Source of the DNA: Panax quinquefolius
Lineage: Eukaryota > Streptophyta > Magnoliopsida > Apiales > Araliaceae
Assembly: GCA_020205615.1 (NCBI GenBank)
Contig: CM035164.1
Span: 127,203,537-127,267,536, forward strand
Reading direction: 5' to 3'
Length of the DNA: 64,000 nucleotides
Below the pieces are notes generated by a model. The model made no database searches. It was not told where the DNA came from and was given only the letters and a program-made list of their open reading frames with translations. Position numbers and translations under genes: made by a program. The first letter of the stretch is position 1. Every line of letters starts with the position of its first letter. This document shows, one piece after another, positions 11,622 through 23,624 of this stretch.

Positions 11622-11885
11622 TTAGTTAGTGTTATGGACCAATTTTGGTTTTGAACAGATGAATGAATATCTTATCTTGTCAATGAATCCTTAACTTTCT
11701 TGATTATGACTTCGTTTTTGGTTCGTTTCTTGTCGATAATTCAAAGATCAATTAATCATGTGAACTTAACTTAGATTGTGAATCGTTAAGGTATATAACG
11801 CTTAAGTTATGAAATAAAGTGAAATCAATCTAATGAATCAATTGAATGGACAGAGTTGAATGAACCCGAACTCAACACTTGAACA
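11622..11885. other. AT-rich spacer inside the Tat element
   Basis: Non-coding, T-rich, without a recognisable motif. It separates the antisense ORF from the tandem-repeat tract. Confidence 0.4.
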
Positions 11886-12455
11886 AAATAAAGTAATGTA
11901 TACTTATCGTTACCAAGTGTGAGATCGGCCATGTAAGGTGAATTCGGTTGATCCTCCTTTTCACCATCGGGATTTTGTTTACCACTCGTGGTGAAACAAG
12001 TATATAAGGACCAATATATAAGGACATTTGTCTACCACGCAGGTATAACAAAGATATAAGGACCATGGAATTTGTCTACTACACGGGTCACAAATTCATA
12101 AGGACACTCTCTGATAAAAGGTCGCCATCGAATGGCCAAAGAAGTCCGACCATACCTCCTTACTTCAAAGGTCTTTTGTTTACCATGCGGGTATAACAAA
12201 AATTAAAAGGACCGTGGACTTTGTATACCACGCGGTATAATAACAAAACCATAAGGACACTCCTCACCGAAAAGGCTACCATCGAATGGTCAATGAGTCC
12301 ACCCCATCCCTCCTTACTTTGGTGCCCATTGATTTACCACCCTTGGTAAAAACAATATTAAAGGACCATAGGATTTGTCTACCACACGGGGTAACAAATA
12401 AATAAGTCGCCATCGAATGGCCAAATGAGTCCCACCATACCTCCTTACACCATTG
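11886..12455 (-). repeat. Tandem repeat tract in the 3' untranslated part of the Tat element
   Basis: About three to four diverged units of roughly 130-155 bp. Anchors are CCATCGAATGG (about 12,125, 12,278 and 12,410) and CTCCTTAC (about 12,156, 12,311 and 12,441). Within each unit a shorter module recurs (TTTGTCTACCACGCGG then AACAAA, then ATAAGGAC). Tandem tracts between pol and the 3' LTR are a known habit of Tat/Ogre-type elements and a recognised source of satellite DNA. Confidence 0.75.
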
Positions 12456-13566
12456 TGAACTTAGGACAAATATGAAGAAGATCAATTGTGAAAAAGTGAC
12501 TTTTATTGATAATGGACAATCGTATACGGACTTCCCAGAAATCGACTTGATCACTATTGAAAATATTTCCGCTTCTCCGCCAAGACGCCAAGTGTTCTTG
12601 ATCTCGGACCCATCTAATGCCTTTAATCGATAAGTCCACGGCTTTGGTACTTGATCACCTCATCGACCCTTCCCATTCGGCATTAACTTTCCGTGTTACG
12701 AGGGGTAGATGTTTGACTTCTCCGAGGATCGAAGTCTCCTACTTGAATCTGCGGTTTGACTCCACTTGTTGTAATGCTTAGCTACTCTTCGTTGGTAGGT
12801 CGCCACTTGAGCAAAGCTACCTCTCTGACTTCTTCTAACAGATCCAAGTTGGCCTTCAGTCCTTTGTCGTTGTAGATCTCTATGAATTGACTGACCCGAA
12901 GACTTGGAGATCCAATTTCGACTGGGACTAAGGCATCAGTACCATAGGCCAATCGAAAAGGTGAATCCCCTATGGTAGTCCTCGGTGTGGTCCGATAAGC
13001 CCATAGCACACTGAGCAGCTCCTCTGGCCATCTTCCTTTGGCTTCATCCAGTCTGCGTTTGATACCGTTCAGCAGTGTTCTGTTTGTCACCTCAACTTGC
13101 CCGTTTGACTGTGGATGAGCCACCGAAGTCTTTTTATGCTGAATCCCTAGCTCCTTTAAAAATCCCTCAAATTTTGATCTCACGAACTGACGTCCGTTGT
13201 CCGATATCAACACTTTAGGAATTTCGAAGCTAAACACTACTTTACTCTTTTATGAACTTCAAACACTCTTGTTCAAGTATCAACCGGTGGCTTCGCCTCT
13301 ACCCACTGGGTCATGTAATCAATAAAGAATATGATAAAGTGACGACCTTTAAGCTTTAGGCAACAGACCCAATATATCTACCCCAGAGACAAAGAAAGGG
13401 TATAGGAGATAAAATCGAATATAGCTCTTCTTCGGTGGTGATGTGGGATCTGAATTTGTTGAAATGACATTTTCACATTTCTTGACATACTCTGTAGCTT
13501 CCTTGAAAATTGTAGGCCAATAAAGATCCCCAACAAGTACTTTATATAAGCCAAAGACTTGGCCCC
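12445..13566 (-). pseudogene. Integrase core and C-terminus of the Tat-type element
   Basis: The minus strand carries an uninterrupted integrase core at 12,782-13,237. It starts GIPKVLISDNGRQF-like (IPKVLISDNGRQFV), then HPQSNGQVEVTNRTLL (catalytic Glu), LWAYRTTPRTTIGDSPFRL and AYGTDALVPVEI, all characteristic of the Tat/Athila side of gypsy. Upstream, decayed pieces such as LYWPTIFKEATEYVKKCEN lie at 13,380-13,566, where a later solo LTR cut the gene. The C-terminal end trails off into frameshifted sequence near 12,640-12,445. The rest of the domain is at 18,707 and beyond. Confidence 0.85.
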
Positions 13567-14252
13567 CATATTAAAAGACCCCAACTTATTATTAATGAAA
13601 TTTAATTTTCTATTTATTATTTTGAAATAGTAAGGGTTGATTTGATTAATGTGGATAGTTATGGGTAAAATACGCAAATATTACAAAATAAGCAAGTGGT
13701 TATAAAATATTCATTATTGTCGGGGAATATTCGTTTGGTCGTGGAATATTCTTGATGTCGGGGAATATTCGTATGACGGCGCAGTCTCTTGTGGGCCTCA
13801 TAATGGAAAGCGATTGGATGAAGAAAACGACAAATATAAGTTGTTTAAAAATAACAAATGTAGTTATTACCAATTAATCTTCGTTAAAATACTCGATGGT
13901 TAAAACACACGAAGAGCATTACGGTATTGCACCAATTATTGATTCTTACGTAAAGAAGGCATTACTCAATAATGGTTACGATAATTCTCATTCGATTTTT
14001 TATTGATTTAATAATTCTTTGCGTTGATATTCGTCATTATTTCAATAATTGTCATTACACGATTTTTCATTATCGAAGCAATAATTCATATTATCTCAAT
14101 AATATTATTAGATAACATTATTGACAATGTCTAAAAGTTCTGCATCTAAGGAGAGGTTTGGTCACCTAATCAGCGCAAGAAGGAGAAATTTTTATTGAAA
14201 GCCCCTCTTTCCTCGAACCCGTACGGTTGTCAATATTGTGATTACAGTAATA

Positions 14253-16777
14253 TTATTTGTGGCGCCCCAAAATTAGGTATACATCACCCATCTTGGGTCG
14301 CCACTACCACTTACGTAATTTAAATACAACTTACTACATAAACTATGAGTTTAAATACAAATATCGCTCTACTAGATATTATACAAACTCAAAAAGGAGT
14401 CCTCATTACAATTATTATCACACTATTTTACGAATAGTGAGGACTACTAATCTTATCTTCGAGGACCATCACTGCGTTTCCCGACTCGCGTCAAATTATA
14501 TTCTCATTTCTGAAGAGAATGTGAAAGAAAGGGTGAGCTCAACTAGCCCAAGAAGAAATATTATGACTAAGATAATGCGTAATAAATTATCAATAGTCTT
14601 CAACAATGTTAAACCGATAAAATACAATAGACAACCGGTTTAATCTGCGGTGAAATATCTGATCCATTAAAAGAGTCAAGTAGAAAATAAAGTCTACTAT
14701 CTTTTAGGTTTTAAAAGGTTTTCATCATCGCTTATAAATTGAGACTCGACTTTAATAAATATTCCACATCATTGAATCACCCCACACTACTACTACCGAA
14801 GATATTCTTTAGTATCACGACCACAATTATTCAATACACTACGCCGAGAATATTTGTGTATTCATTAATAATCATGATCATGCCAACAATCGCCCATCAA
14901 TGCACTACTACTGAATCGAGGATTTTTACCACATCATTTGTAACATTACTATTAAGATTATTACCTTAAATAGTCTCAAATTCATAATCATACCAAGTCC
15001 ATCTATGCACTACTGAGCCCGGATGACTTTTAAAAAATATAAACATGAGGATGATGACAATGATATAAAGAATTCAATAAAACAAGTTCAAGAATTATTT
15101 TATCCGAGAATTATTAACGTCCAAATTATCAATATGATCTTTGTTTTGTAGAGTAAAATTCAAGAATGATCGGAAGAATATTTTCACGAAAAGATCTTTG
15201 GATGAAACGCAAATATCGAGGATATTCCACTAATTTCATGGAGTATAAAAGTCAAAGTTTTAACCAACCGGGTATAATAAAGAATGGAATAACAAAAGAA
15301 ATCACCAAATGCGATGTAGGCCATGCATGATGGAGTTATTCCAATGAATAATAAATAACGGAACCAGTCGGGTGAAATTCACACAAGCGGGATGTTCCAA
15401 TGAATAATAAAGATGGAACCGGATCCGTGTAAAACACACGAATAGGATATTCCAACGAATAATAAAGACGGAACCGGTCCGGTGTAAAACACACGATGTG
15501 ATGTTCCAACAGAATAATAAAGATTTTAACCCGGGTCCTGTGTAAAACACGACAGGATGTTCCAACAGAATAATAAAGACGGAACCGATTCCTGTGTAAA
15601 ACACATGAGCGTGATGTTCCAACGAGAATAATAAAAGAATGTCACCAAGTATAGGGTAAACCACAGATATACGAGTTATTCCAATGTAATAATAAGCGAT
15701 GGAATAACAACGATTCTCTTCATGAATAAGAAAGAATAACACCCTTACTTTTGGTAGGAGATTGAATATGACGGTGTAGTAGTAGAACAAAATACTTTCT
15801 TCTTTCTCTCTTATTCTTTCTATACTTTCTCTCTATAGCTTGAATGAATTAAGTGAAAATAATGAAGCCCTAGGCCTCTATTTATAGAAGATTTCTAGCT
15901 TAGCAATTCTTAGCCGTGAAAAAAGCCGAGTGGGCTTGACGAATGGTTTGACCTTTGTAATGTGAAACGACAAGTGGTTCGGCCTTTGTAATGTGAAACG
16001 ACAAGTGGTTCGACGTACGGTAAAGGTAATTACTATTAACGAAGGTAAATACTATTCACGAAGGTAAATACTATTCACAAGGGTAATTACTATCATTGTG
16101 AAGGTAAATACTATTCACAAGGGTAATTACTATCGACGAAGGTAAATACTATCGACGAAGAGACTCTTAGATGATGACATATAGAGCCCCCATAAAATAA
16201 TCAAACTTACCACAAATCATAACACATATTTAATCTTTCAACAATTATTAATCATTTATAACTCATCGTCTCAATTATTGATTTAATACTATAACATATT
16301 ATCTGAGATGATCTTGTGACAATAATTGAATCAATAATATAAGAGATATGATCGCGATTATGAGAAGCAATAATTGAGCATAAATTTGGTGACTTCTCAC
16401 GTAAGCATCGATAATCAATACTGCGTGTCTTCTTATCAACCCATGCCAGACATCGTACTTTTACCACCGGGTAGTTCAATGTTTTAACTTGAAACACCTC
16501 CGTAGTTATTTTTATAAAATATTTTTGTCGTTTCAATCCGATAATAATTTACATTAATAGAGGTCCACCAATGATTGAGCCATTAGATTTTAATATTCTC
16601 TAACAAAAAGAATATTCCCCGACCAAACGAATATTTTATAACAACTTGTATACTTTGCAAAATTTATAAATATTACCCACAACTATAACATTATATCAAA
16701 TTTATTCCATAATATTTAAAAATAATATTTATAGAAAAATTCATCTTTATTTATAAAAGTGAGGGTCTTACATTATT
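14253..16777 (-). mobile_element. Solo LTR of the Tekay-like family, nested
   Basis: It runs from TGTGGCGCCCC at 14,258 to GGGTCTTACA at 16,772, collinear with the LTRs at 870 and 8299, including the roughly 60-bp array and the short-unit array. Perfect 5-bp target duplications TTATT lie at 14,253-14,257 and 16,773-16,777. The host LTR sequence resumes on both sides. It is therefore the youngest event in this part of the stack. Confidence 0.9.
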
Positions 16778-17347
16778 TGTGAATAATTAATTATTGATTC
16801 ATATGGTGAGGAAAATATTGATTTTATGTGGATATAGATGGAGAAATTTTTAATGTGACAATTGTTGAAAATTGAAATTTTATCTTTTATGATAAAATAA
16901 TTCATTTAAATATATTATTATATTTTAATAATATAATAATGGTGATATTTTTACAACGAATGTGAGATATATGAGTATCTGAGGAGGAAGAGTATTTTTG
17001 TTGCAATAAATGTTTAAAACATGTTAAACATGTCGGTGGACCCCATTTCTTGAATCGAAATTTGATTATAGCACCGTAAAATCGTCTGTTTGTGGATTTC
17101 GATCAATTTCTATTTATAATTTGGAAAAACTTTCTTTTGCAAAGTTGTAGAGAATTGAATTTCCTATAAAAAAGTCATGAGTTTCAATTTTTTTTGACAA
17201 AAGGGCTATTTATTATGAATTATTGAAGTTCAAAGCTCCAAAATAATTAATTTTGAAGTTTTAAATATTTTTTTTACAAAAAGCGTTTTTTGCATGTGTG
17301 AGGCATGTGTTCAATTCTTTGAATTTGATTCAAAGGTGTGCGTGAAG

Positions 17348-17349
<2 letters not shown>

Positions 17350-17388
<39 letters not shown>

Positions 17389-17391
17389 ATA
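17350..17391. repeat. (AT)n microsatellite
   Basis: A run of about 20 AT dinucleotides inside the plus-orientation solo LTR. Confidence 0.9.
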
Positions 17392-18017
17392 AATTTTAAT
17401 AAATTTTTACTTTGGTGTTCTAAGCATTTTCCTATAAATAGGGTCTTGGGTTAGAATTGAAAATCACACCGTAAACCCAAGTTTTCTCTCTATATTATTG
17501 GCGTATTTCTTGTGAGTATTTTGAGTATATTTTGAGTATTGTTATACGGTTAAGAGTTCAAGTCATAGCTTATATCCTGTTTTTATTTATAGTCTTTGTC
17601 TTTACGAGGTAAGGGATATTATTTTTTTCGTAATGATATTATTTCTTCAATATCATTATCTTTGAAATATTGATCTGAAGTTTTTATCAAATTTAGAACT
17701 TTTGGTGTCTGAGATTCTTATTCACGTATCTGGCATTATTCACGATAATCGACTACTATTCACGAATCTGCACTATTCATCTGAAAAATGAAAATTTTCC
17801 TTTTAAGTCTAAAATATCTATTGTGGATACTAGCTTTGATTGTATCCATGTTTTGATCATTCTTGAATTTTACACCACTATGATTATTTTTGAGGTATTT
17901 TTGACATGGATAAAACAAAGTATGAATCCTTAATCCTTAATCCTTGTCATTTTGTTTCACTTTGGATTCGTTTCTTTAAAATATTTTCATCATCCTTAGT
18001 CTTAAATGATGATATTA

Positions 18018-18160
18018 TTGAATATCTTTGGCACGTAGTCAAAAAGATGAATGATTTCGATGAATATCTTTGGCCGTGAGTCTGAAAGATGAACATGTGT
18101 TTAGATGAACATGATCAATCGATGAATATCTTTGGCACAGTAGTGCAAAGATGAATATTT
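18018..18160 (+). repeat. Short tandem array in the plus-orientation solo LTR
   Basis: Three diverged units carrying GATGAATATCTTTGGC, followed by a variable segment and AAAGATGAA, at a spacing of about 50-60 bp. It is distinct in sequence from the array in the Tekay-like LTRs, showing separate array origins within related LTRs. Confidence 0.6.
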
Positions 18161-18706
18161 GATTCCGGATATATATTGATTGATGTTACGGGATAAAAGA
18201 TGACGATGAACTTTTAAATTCATACATAGAAGATAGTAGTTTGCATTCTCTACTTAACTCTTCTAATGAATTATTATTTCATTGCGAATATTGATTTAAA
18301 ATTTGTTGTCTATTGTATTCTATTAGATTTTTCCCTTGAAGACTAATGATAATTTGTTGTATATTATATTAGTCATAATATTCTTTATTTGGGCTAGTTG
18401 AGCTCACCATTTTCCTTTTTGTTCCATTTTTCTTCTCGTGAGGAGGCGAGAATATAGCAGTACGCAGTTAGGGTATGGAATGAAGGTTCTAGAGAGAGTC
18501 AGTTGTTTAGTAGTCCTCACCATTTTTGTAAAATAATGTATCAATAAATGTGATGAAGATTTATTTGAGTATATATATTGTCTAGAAGATAATATTTGTA
18601 TTCAAACTTACAATTTTACTGTTGTAATAATAAAGTTGTAGTTGTTTCTGTACCATGTATTGACAACTCAGAATGGGTGATGTATACCCATTTTGGGGGC
18701 ATCACA

Positions 18707-18960
18707 CATATGATCACCGCAAATACCCTCGTGAACCTCCCGAAGAGCATACTCAGCCTCGGATGGAACCAGACACTTCAGCAATGGTGAGAAAAATGCC
18801 AATCGATAAAAATTCCCATCAATAAGAGCAAAATTGGCACTTTTATATTTGATCTTCTTTGCCAACATCTGATCCGAATGAAGGACGTCATCTGCCAGAT
18901 ATTCAATATAGGGGGTCATCCAGCAGTTAGATCGTTCGATACATTCTTTAACTTCATCTT
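18707..18960 (-). pseudogene. Integrase zinc-binding part of the Tat-type element
   Basis: The minus strand encodes MTPYIEYLADDVL, then FALIDGNFYRLAF, PLLKCLVPSEAEYALREVHE and GICGDHM, the connector and H2C2 zinc-binding start of a Tat-type integrase. It stops where the solo LTR inserted. The protein resumes at 13,566 with MGAKSLAY. Confidence 0.82.
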
Positions 18961-19179
18961 TGGATACTCATACCGTCACGTAGAAAATTTCTAAATAAAC
19001 CGATCCGTTGAAAACATCTGAATCCGTAGTAGCTAGCGGCCGACGAAGGTCATCTAAGAATGGAATTGTCGTACGCTCTATGCCACAAACTCATAAGAAA
19101 CGCAATCTCAAGTCGGTCTTTTAATTACGCGGATACTTGATCATCCCGGTCCCACGAGCTTCATAATCTCCGACGGTTG

Positions 19180-19520
19180 TTTGACGACCAACCGAGAGTC
19201 ACTCAGAAATGATCGACTTCGGACCTCTGTAGACTCTTCGCCAATCGAACTCCTGCTAACAACGCTTCATACTCGGCCTCGTTGTTTGTTGCTTTGAACC
19301 CAAATCGATTGCTTGCTGCACCTTGAATCCTTCCCACTTGTCAATATAATCCACCTTTACTAACATTCACCGTAGAGACCCATCTGCATCTGGCGTCCAT
19401 GTATTCGAACATCTTTGAAGAAACAAAGAATCGCCGACGGACGGACGTCTCGACCTCAAACTCGGCATCTGCTTTGGTGAATGAACATTTCACCATAAAA
19501 TCGGCGAGGCGACCACCTCG
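19180..19520 (-). pseudogene. Second (archaeal-type) RNase H of the Tat-type element
   Basis: At about 19,230-19,300 the minus strand reads NNEAEYEALLAGVRLAKSL, the hallmark of the additional RNase H domain carried by Tat-lineage gypsy elements between the usual RNase H and integrase. Upstream, GGRLADFMVKCSF marks the linker that normally precedes it. Frameshifts break the domain. Its presence separates Tat from other gypsy lineages and supports the classification. Confidence 0.8.
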
Positions 19521-19527
19521 ATAGCGG

Positions 19528-19990
19528 TTAGGGGATGGTATTCGATAAAAAATTGGGACAATTCCATCGTCCATCCGCCAACCTCCCCGAAACCTCTGGC
19601 TTGCTCAACACCTTCTTCAATGGCTGATCCGTGTAGACGACCAGGAGCCGACCTTGAAAATATTGCCGAAGCTTTCTACTAACAATTATCAAAGCAAAAG
19701 CAAATTTTTCAATATTCGCACTACTGGTTTCAACATCTCGTGGGGCGTGGTAGCATAATAGGCCGGATCTTTGCTTCCCACCGACCTCCCAACCAAAGAC
19801 TTGCTCCAACTGCCAACGAACTTGCTGCAAGGTACAAATACAAAGTCTCTGCTGGGGCAGGCTTCACCAATAAAGGAGTAGAAGATAGATATGTCTTTAT
19901 GCTTTTGAAGGCGTCTTCACACTCAGAAGTCCACTGGAACGTCTTCGCATTCTTGGCCCCTTGATGTGTCCGAAGAACGGCAAGCATCTC
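19528..19990 (-). pseudogene. RNase H of the Tat-type element
   Basis: Fragments include FQWTSECEDAFKSIKTYLSS, PAETLYLYLAASSLAVGASL, and in another frame VETSSANIEKFAFALIIVSR, LVVYTDQPLKKVLSKPEVSG and RLADGRW. These are the successive blocks of the gypsy RNase H. One or more frameshifts lie between them. It is contiguous with RT to its right. Confidence 0.85.
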
Positions 19991-20071
19991 TCCGCAGACC
20001 TCGGCATAAACCTCCTCGGTAGCCGCAATCCGCGATCGGACGTTGGGCGTCTTTGAGCGATCGAGGAGTCT

Positions 20072-20640
20072 TCATGTCAAGAATGGCACTCGGATCTTCT
20101 CCGGATTGGCTTCAATGCCCTCCGATGACCCGATACCCCAAGAACTTCCTGCGCACCGAGTTCGAAGGTACACTTTCTTGGATTGAGCCTCAACTTGTGG
20201 TGACCAGACGATCAAAGCATTCCTCCGATCATCCAAGTGCTTTTGGACTTGCGTGCTTTTCACGATCATATCATCTACGTACACCTCCATGTTCCTCCCC
20301 AAATTGCTCATCGAATATGAAATTCATCATTCTTTGGTAGGTGGCTCCGGCATTTATAAGGCGCCAAAGGTCATCTTCTTATAGGCATACACCGAGCGGT
20401 GTGTAATGAATGTTGTCTTGAATGTCCTCCTCTTTACTTGCATGGAAATTTGATGATAACTGAAAAAAGCATCCATAAAGCTTAATGTCGTATACCACAA
20501 GTGGCATCGATGAGTTGATCAATATGGGCGGAGGATAAAATCCTTCCGGACAAGCTTTATTCAGTTGTAGTCGATCTGAAACCCGCCACTTTCCATTCTC
20601 GCTTCGCATCAACACTACATCGACCATCCACTGTGGGTAG
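20072..20640 (-). pseudogene. Reverse transcriptase of the Tat-type element
   Basis: NGKWRVSDRLQLNKACPEGF (about 20,570) is the N-terminal palm block with a lost Cys-Val-Asp segment. NLGRNMEVYVDDMIVKS (about 20,280) holds the catalytic YVDD, and GIEANPEKI follows near 20,095. Sequence between the two blocks is decayed. The protein would copy element RNA into DNA. The YVDDMIVKS motif is typical of Tat-type RT. Confidence 0.87.
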
Positions 20641-21026
20641 TCGATTTCAAAATGAAGTCAACAAATGTCGACTTAGCAATCTCCTCATCAATGATCTCTA
20701 ACGCTCAGTGCAAGATTAGCCTTTTTGCATTAATCGGCTTTTTCGATGGATCTACCTCCAACTGTGCTTTCGGCAATTTTCCTGGCTAATTCCGGGCATA
20801 TCTTGTGGTTCCCATGCAAAATGTCTGCGTATAGTGAAGAAGGAGCTCTATAAGATTAGTCCGAAGAGGTTCTGGTAGACCCGAACCAAACTTCACTGTT
20901 TTGTTTCTCTTCCCGATGACCAACTCGATCTCTTTTGTCTCCCCTGCAGGAGTAACCAATGGCTCTGAACTGCTTTCAGTAAAGGGCTCGATCTCAATTG
21001 CCATGGTTTGCTTCGCTTGCTGACCC

Positions 21027-21419
21027 CTACTCCGGAGGAAATGACAGCATTCCGATAATGACGTCGAAACTAGATCCAAGTCCCCGCCCCTCTCCAACTC
21101 CGTGTGCCGTGGGGAACTTGATTTTGAAGTGAGGGATGAAGGTCACAGTTTGGAGAGCCGTCAAGGTAGGCCTTCCCAATATGGCGTTGTAAGCCGAATC
21201 TACACGCACAACATAAAATTTACATATTATTTCTACTTGCTGAGGAGCTGTGCCGAAGACCAATGGGAGTTCAATAGTGCCAGCAACTTTGACTGGATCA
21301 TTGTTGAAGCCATATAAAGGAGCCTCCTGCCCGACCTCCATCTTTCGCCCATCAAGATGCATCCTCTGATAAGCGTGGGCATATAGAATATCTACAGAAG
21401 ACTCGTTGTCTATCATCAT
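21027..21419 (-). pseudogene. Aspartic protease of the Tat-type element
   Basis: A 131-codon open stretch begins MMIDNESSVDILYAHAY. Tat elements usually have DNGSS at the active site, so Gly has become Glu here while Asp is retained. Further blocks are APLYGFNNDPVKVAGTIELP and YNAILGRPTLTALQ, the ILGRP block that closes the retropepsin fold. The substitution and flanking frameshifts predict loss of activity. Confidence 0.8.
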
Positions 21420-21471
21420 ATGCCTTCACATCCACCGAGCTACTTGTGCGGTGATCCTTCACTAACGCCCT

Positions 21472-22240
21472 TCACGGGGCTCGATGGGCTCCGAAGGATA
21501 ATCTGCATCGATGAAGGATATGACAGTCCCCGAAATGGTTAGGTACGGCCTTGACGCCCTTTATGACAGACGTGGCCGAATCTAGATACTCTCTCCTCTT
21601 CTTCCCTACCAACTTTCCTGCTGTCCCACCGGTTATTACATCAATGACGTGCCTCGGAGGTGGTACTGGAGCATTTTGGACGGGTGGAACCGTTTGGACC
21701 GTCTGAACAGTACGGTTGACATTTTGTTTATCTTGTCGGTCCCTCTCAGCCACATACTGAACCAGCAAACCACTTTGAATCTTCTTCTCCACGAAATCCT
21801 TCAAATTGCAACACTCATTAGTATCATGGCCCGCGGCTTGATGATAGCCACGATATTTCCGGTAGTTGCCTTGCCTGCCTTATAGTTATCACGGGTGGCT
21901 CATAGAATGGTTGGTTCTGATCCGGTCTAAAATCACCGACCTATCCGTATTCAAATTTAGTGTAAACCTTATTCACCTTTGGGCGACGCGGTGGACGACT
22001 ACATCCTCATCGCCATGAGTTGTTGAACTTTTTCGAGCGCCTCTCCGGTAGATCATTATATCCTCCCCTTTCTAATCGCCATCCGCTTTAGGCGTGTACG
22101 CCTCTTTTCATTTGGTCCGAAGAAGTTCGTTTGGCTATTCATAGCCTCTCAACAACAATATAACATTACGCCTTATCAAAAGCTTCTCGCTAAGCTCTTG
22201 GTGATGGAACATCAACTTCTTCACCAAATTTTCGGACTTT
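21472..22240 (-). pseudogene. Gag-protease linker of the Tat-type element
   Basis: The minus strand shows LKDFVEKKIQSGLLVQYV-like sequence (KDFVEKKIQSGLLVQYVAE) and PPPRHVIDVITGGTAG, linker blocks common between gag and protease in Tat elements. Between 21,810 and 22,240 only decayed fragments are visible. Confidence 0.7.
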
Positions 22241-22246
22241 ACCAGT

Positions 22247-23552
22247 CTAACCCATTACAAACAACCCTACCGCTTGGAGATCATTGAGGTCGGACACGAC
22301 CAACCGCTTCATCAATCTCTTCACATATTGCCCTAAAGACTTCGTTGGTGAACCGTCTCGACTACGCTTAAAGAACTCAGAAGCTTCCCCTTCTTCTACA
22401 TTTACTCCCAAGCGGGCGTGGAACTTGTCCTGGCTTCGGTCCAAGAGGAAATTGAATCTAACGGTAAGAAGTCCCCATCCATTGCCTCGCATCTTTCCTC
22501 AGCGTCGTGACAAATATGTGGCACTTGGCAGCATCAGTGAAATCGTAATAATCCATCAACCGGTCGAACGCCTGGCTATGGTCATAAGGGTCTCCAGACC
22601 CATCGTAACTCTCCATGCGCGGCAATTTCTTGGTGATGTCTGCCTTTTCCTTCAGTATGTCCGAGGAGAAAGGAGACGCCTTCTTCCCCGGGGTGTCCTT
22701 CACCACCGACTTTGCTTCGCTTAACCGCTTTGGAGCTCCTTCAACTCCTTTATCAAGAAACCAACATCTTGAGTGCGAGGAGACTTCTTTCTCCTGAATG
22801 ACGTTCGCTTTTGAGTGGATCGACCCCTCATGCCGACCCTCACTTTGCCTTTGTTGGGCTTCGGATCTACTTCGCCAGCGTCTGACCCTATCCTCATGGT
22901 GAGAATAGTCACGCGATGCTCTCTCTCTTTCCGGTTTTCTAGCAAAATCTCCTTGACTTACTCCTTCTCGTGTCGTCGTCTCGATCGTCGAGAACCAGCG
23001 ACCACTAGTGCCTTCCTCGAGGCCACGGGAGTTCTGCTCCTCTATCTCCTTCTCGCCAGGAACGATCCCTGAACACGTGCGTGGAATGCTCGGCTCTTTC
23101 TCCTCTCCATGGTTGCATCTCCTTATGTTTACTCACTTTTCGGTGATCGAATATGGCTAGATGTTTCGTCCCTTAACTCCATTACCAAGCATCTGTTACG
23201 GCTATATCTTCCTCTAACTTTAACAGGATCTCCAGGCTTTATCGCCTTCGTCCCGCCATCCTCGCCAACTTGGCAACTCATCCTCTTGACCTTCTTGGCG
23301 ATGAGTCTTGGTGATGAGCCTTCTGCTTTCGTCACCTCGACCACGATCATGCCCTTTATCTGCATCGAAGACCAACCTTCGTCTGGCTCCACCATGGATT
23401 TTCGGACGGATATCTTCCGAATTAAGCTTGGAGGTCGTGATTTCATGAGCACTCTTAGAAGGACCCAGACGATCTTTTACTAAAATACGGGGCAACGACG
23501 AGCTCACAGCCATCGCCTGCCCTTCGGGTGTACCATCCTTACTTCTCGCCAT
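22247..23552 (-). pseudogene. Gag of the Tat-type element
   Basis: A start ATG at 23,550-23,552 gives MARSKDGTPEGQAMAV, followed by a charged Arg/Asp/Lys-rich N-terminus. The capsid part at 22,458-22,706 reads PFSSDILKEKADI, YDGSGDPYDHSQAFDRLMDY and AAKCHIFVTTLRKDARQW. In another frame come RFNFLLDRSQDKFHAR and SLGQYVKRLMKRLVV. These match the retrotransposon gag capsid family. At least three frameshifts separate the pieces. The start lies just downstream of the primer-binding site, as expected. Confidence 0.8.
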
Positions 23553-23607
23553 CTTCCGAAGTAGATTAAATGAATGTGATTGAAAACTCAATAACACTAG
23601 AAAAAGC

Positions 23608-23624
23608 CCTCCTTCTAGCGCCAA
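23608..23624 (-). other. Primer-binding site of the Tat-type element
   Basis: Next to the LTR end (minus strand ...TAACA), the sequence TTGGCGCTAGAAGGAGG follows. TTGGCGC-type sites directly after a TAACA LTR end are usual in Tat/Athila-group elements. Confidence 0.72.

Larger units (their letters stand above)
13567..18711 (+). mobile_element. Solo LTR (family related to the Tekay-like LTR), plus orientation
   Basis: On the plus strand it begins TAAAAGACCCC at 13,572 (expected TGTAAGACCCC) and ends GGGGGCATCACA at 18,706. Direct repeats CATAT at 13,567-13,571 and 18,707-18,711 flank it. It interrupts integrase exactly between GDHM and MGAKSLAY. Excluding the solo LTR nested in it, its length is about 2.6 kb, like the LTRs at 870 and 8299, but the sequence is clearly diverged. 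A TATA-like CTATAAATAG lies at about 17,432. No internal region or second LTR is present, so it is a recombination product. Confidence 0.82.

Noticed and set aside
19740..20340. Plus-strand ORFs of 74 and 95 codons
   Set aside because: Shadow frames of the minus-strand RT and RNase H, with no similarity of their own.
22284..22724. 146-codon plus-strand ORF
   Set aside because: It is the shadow of the Tat gag, whose minus-strand peptides match the retrotransposon gag family.
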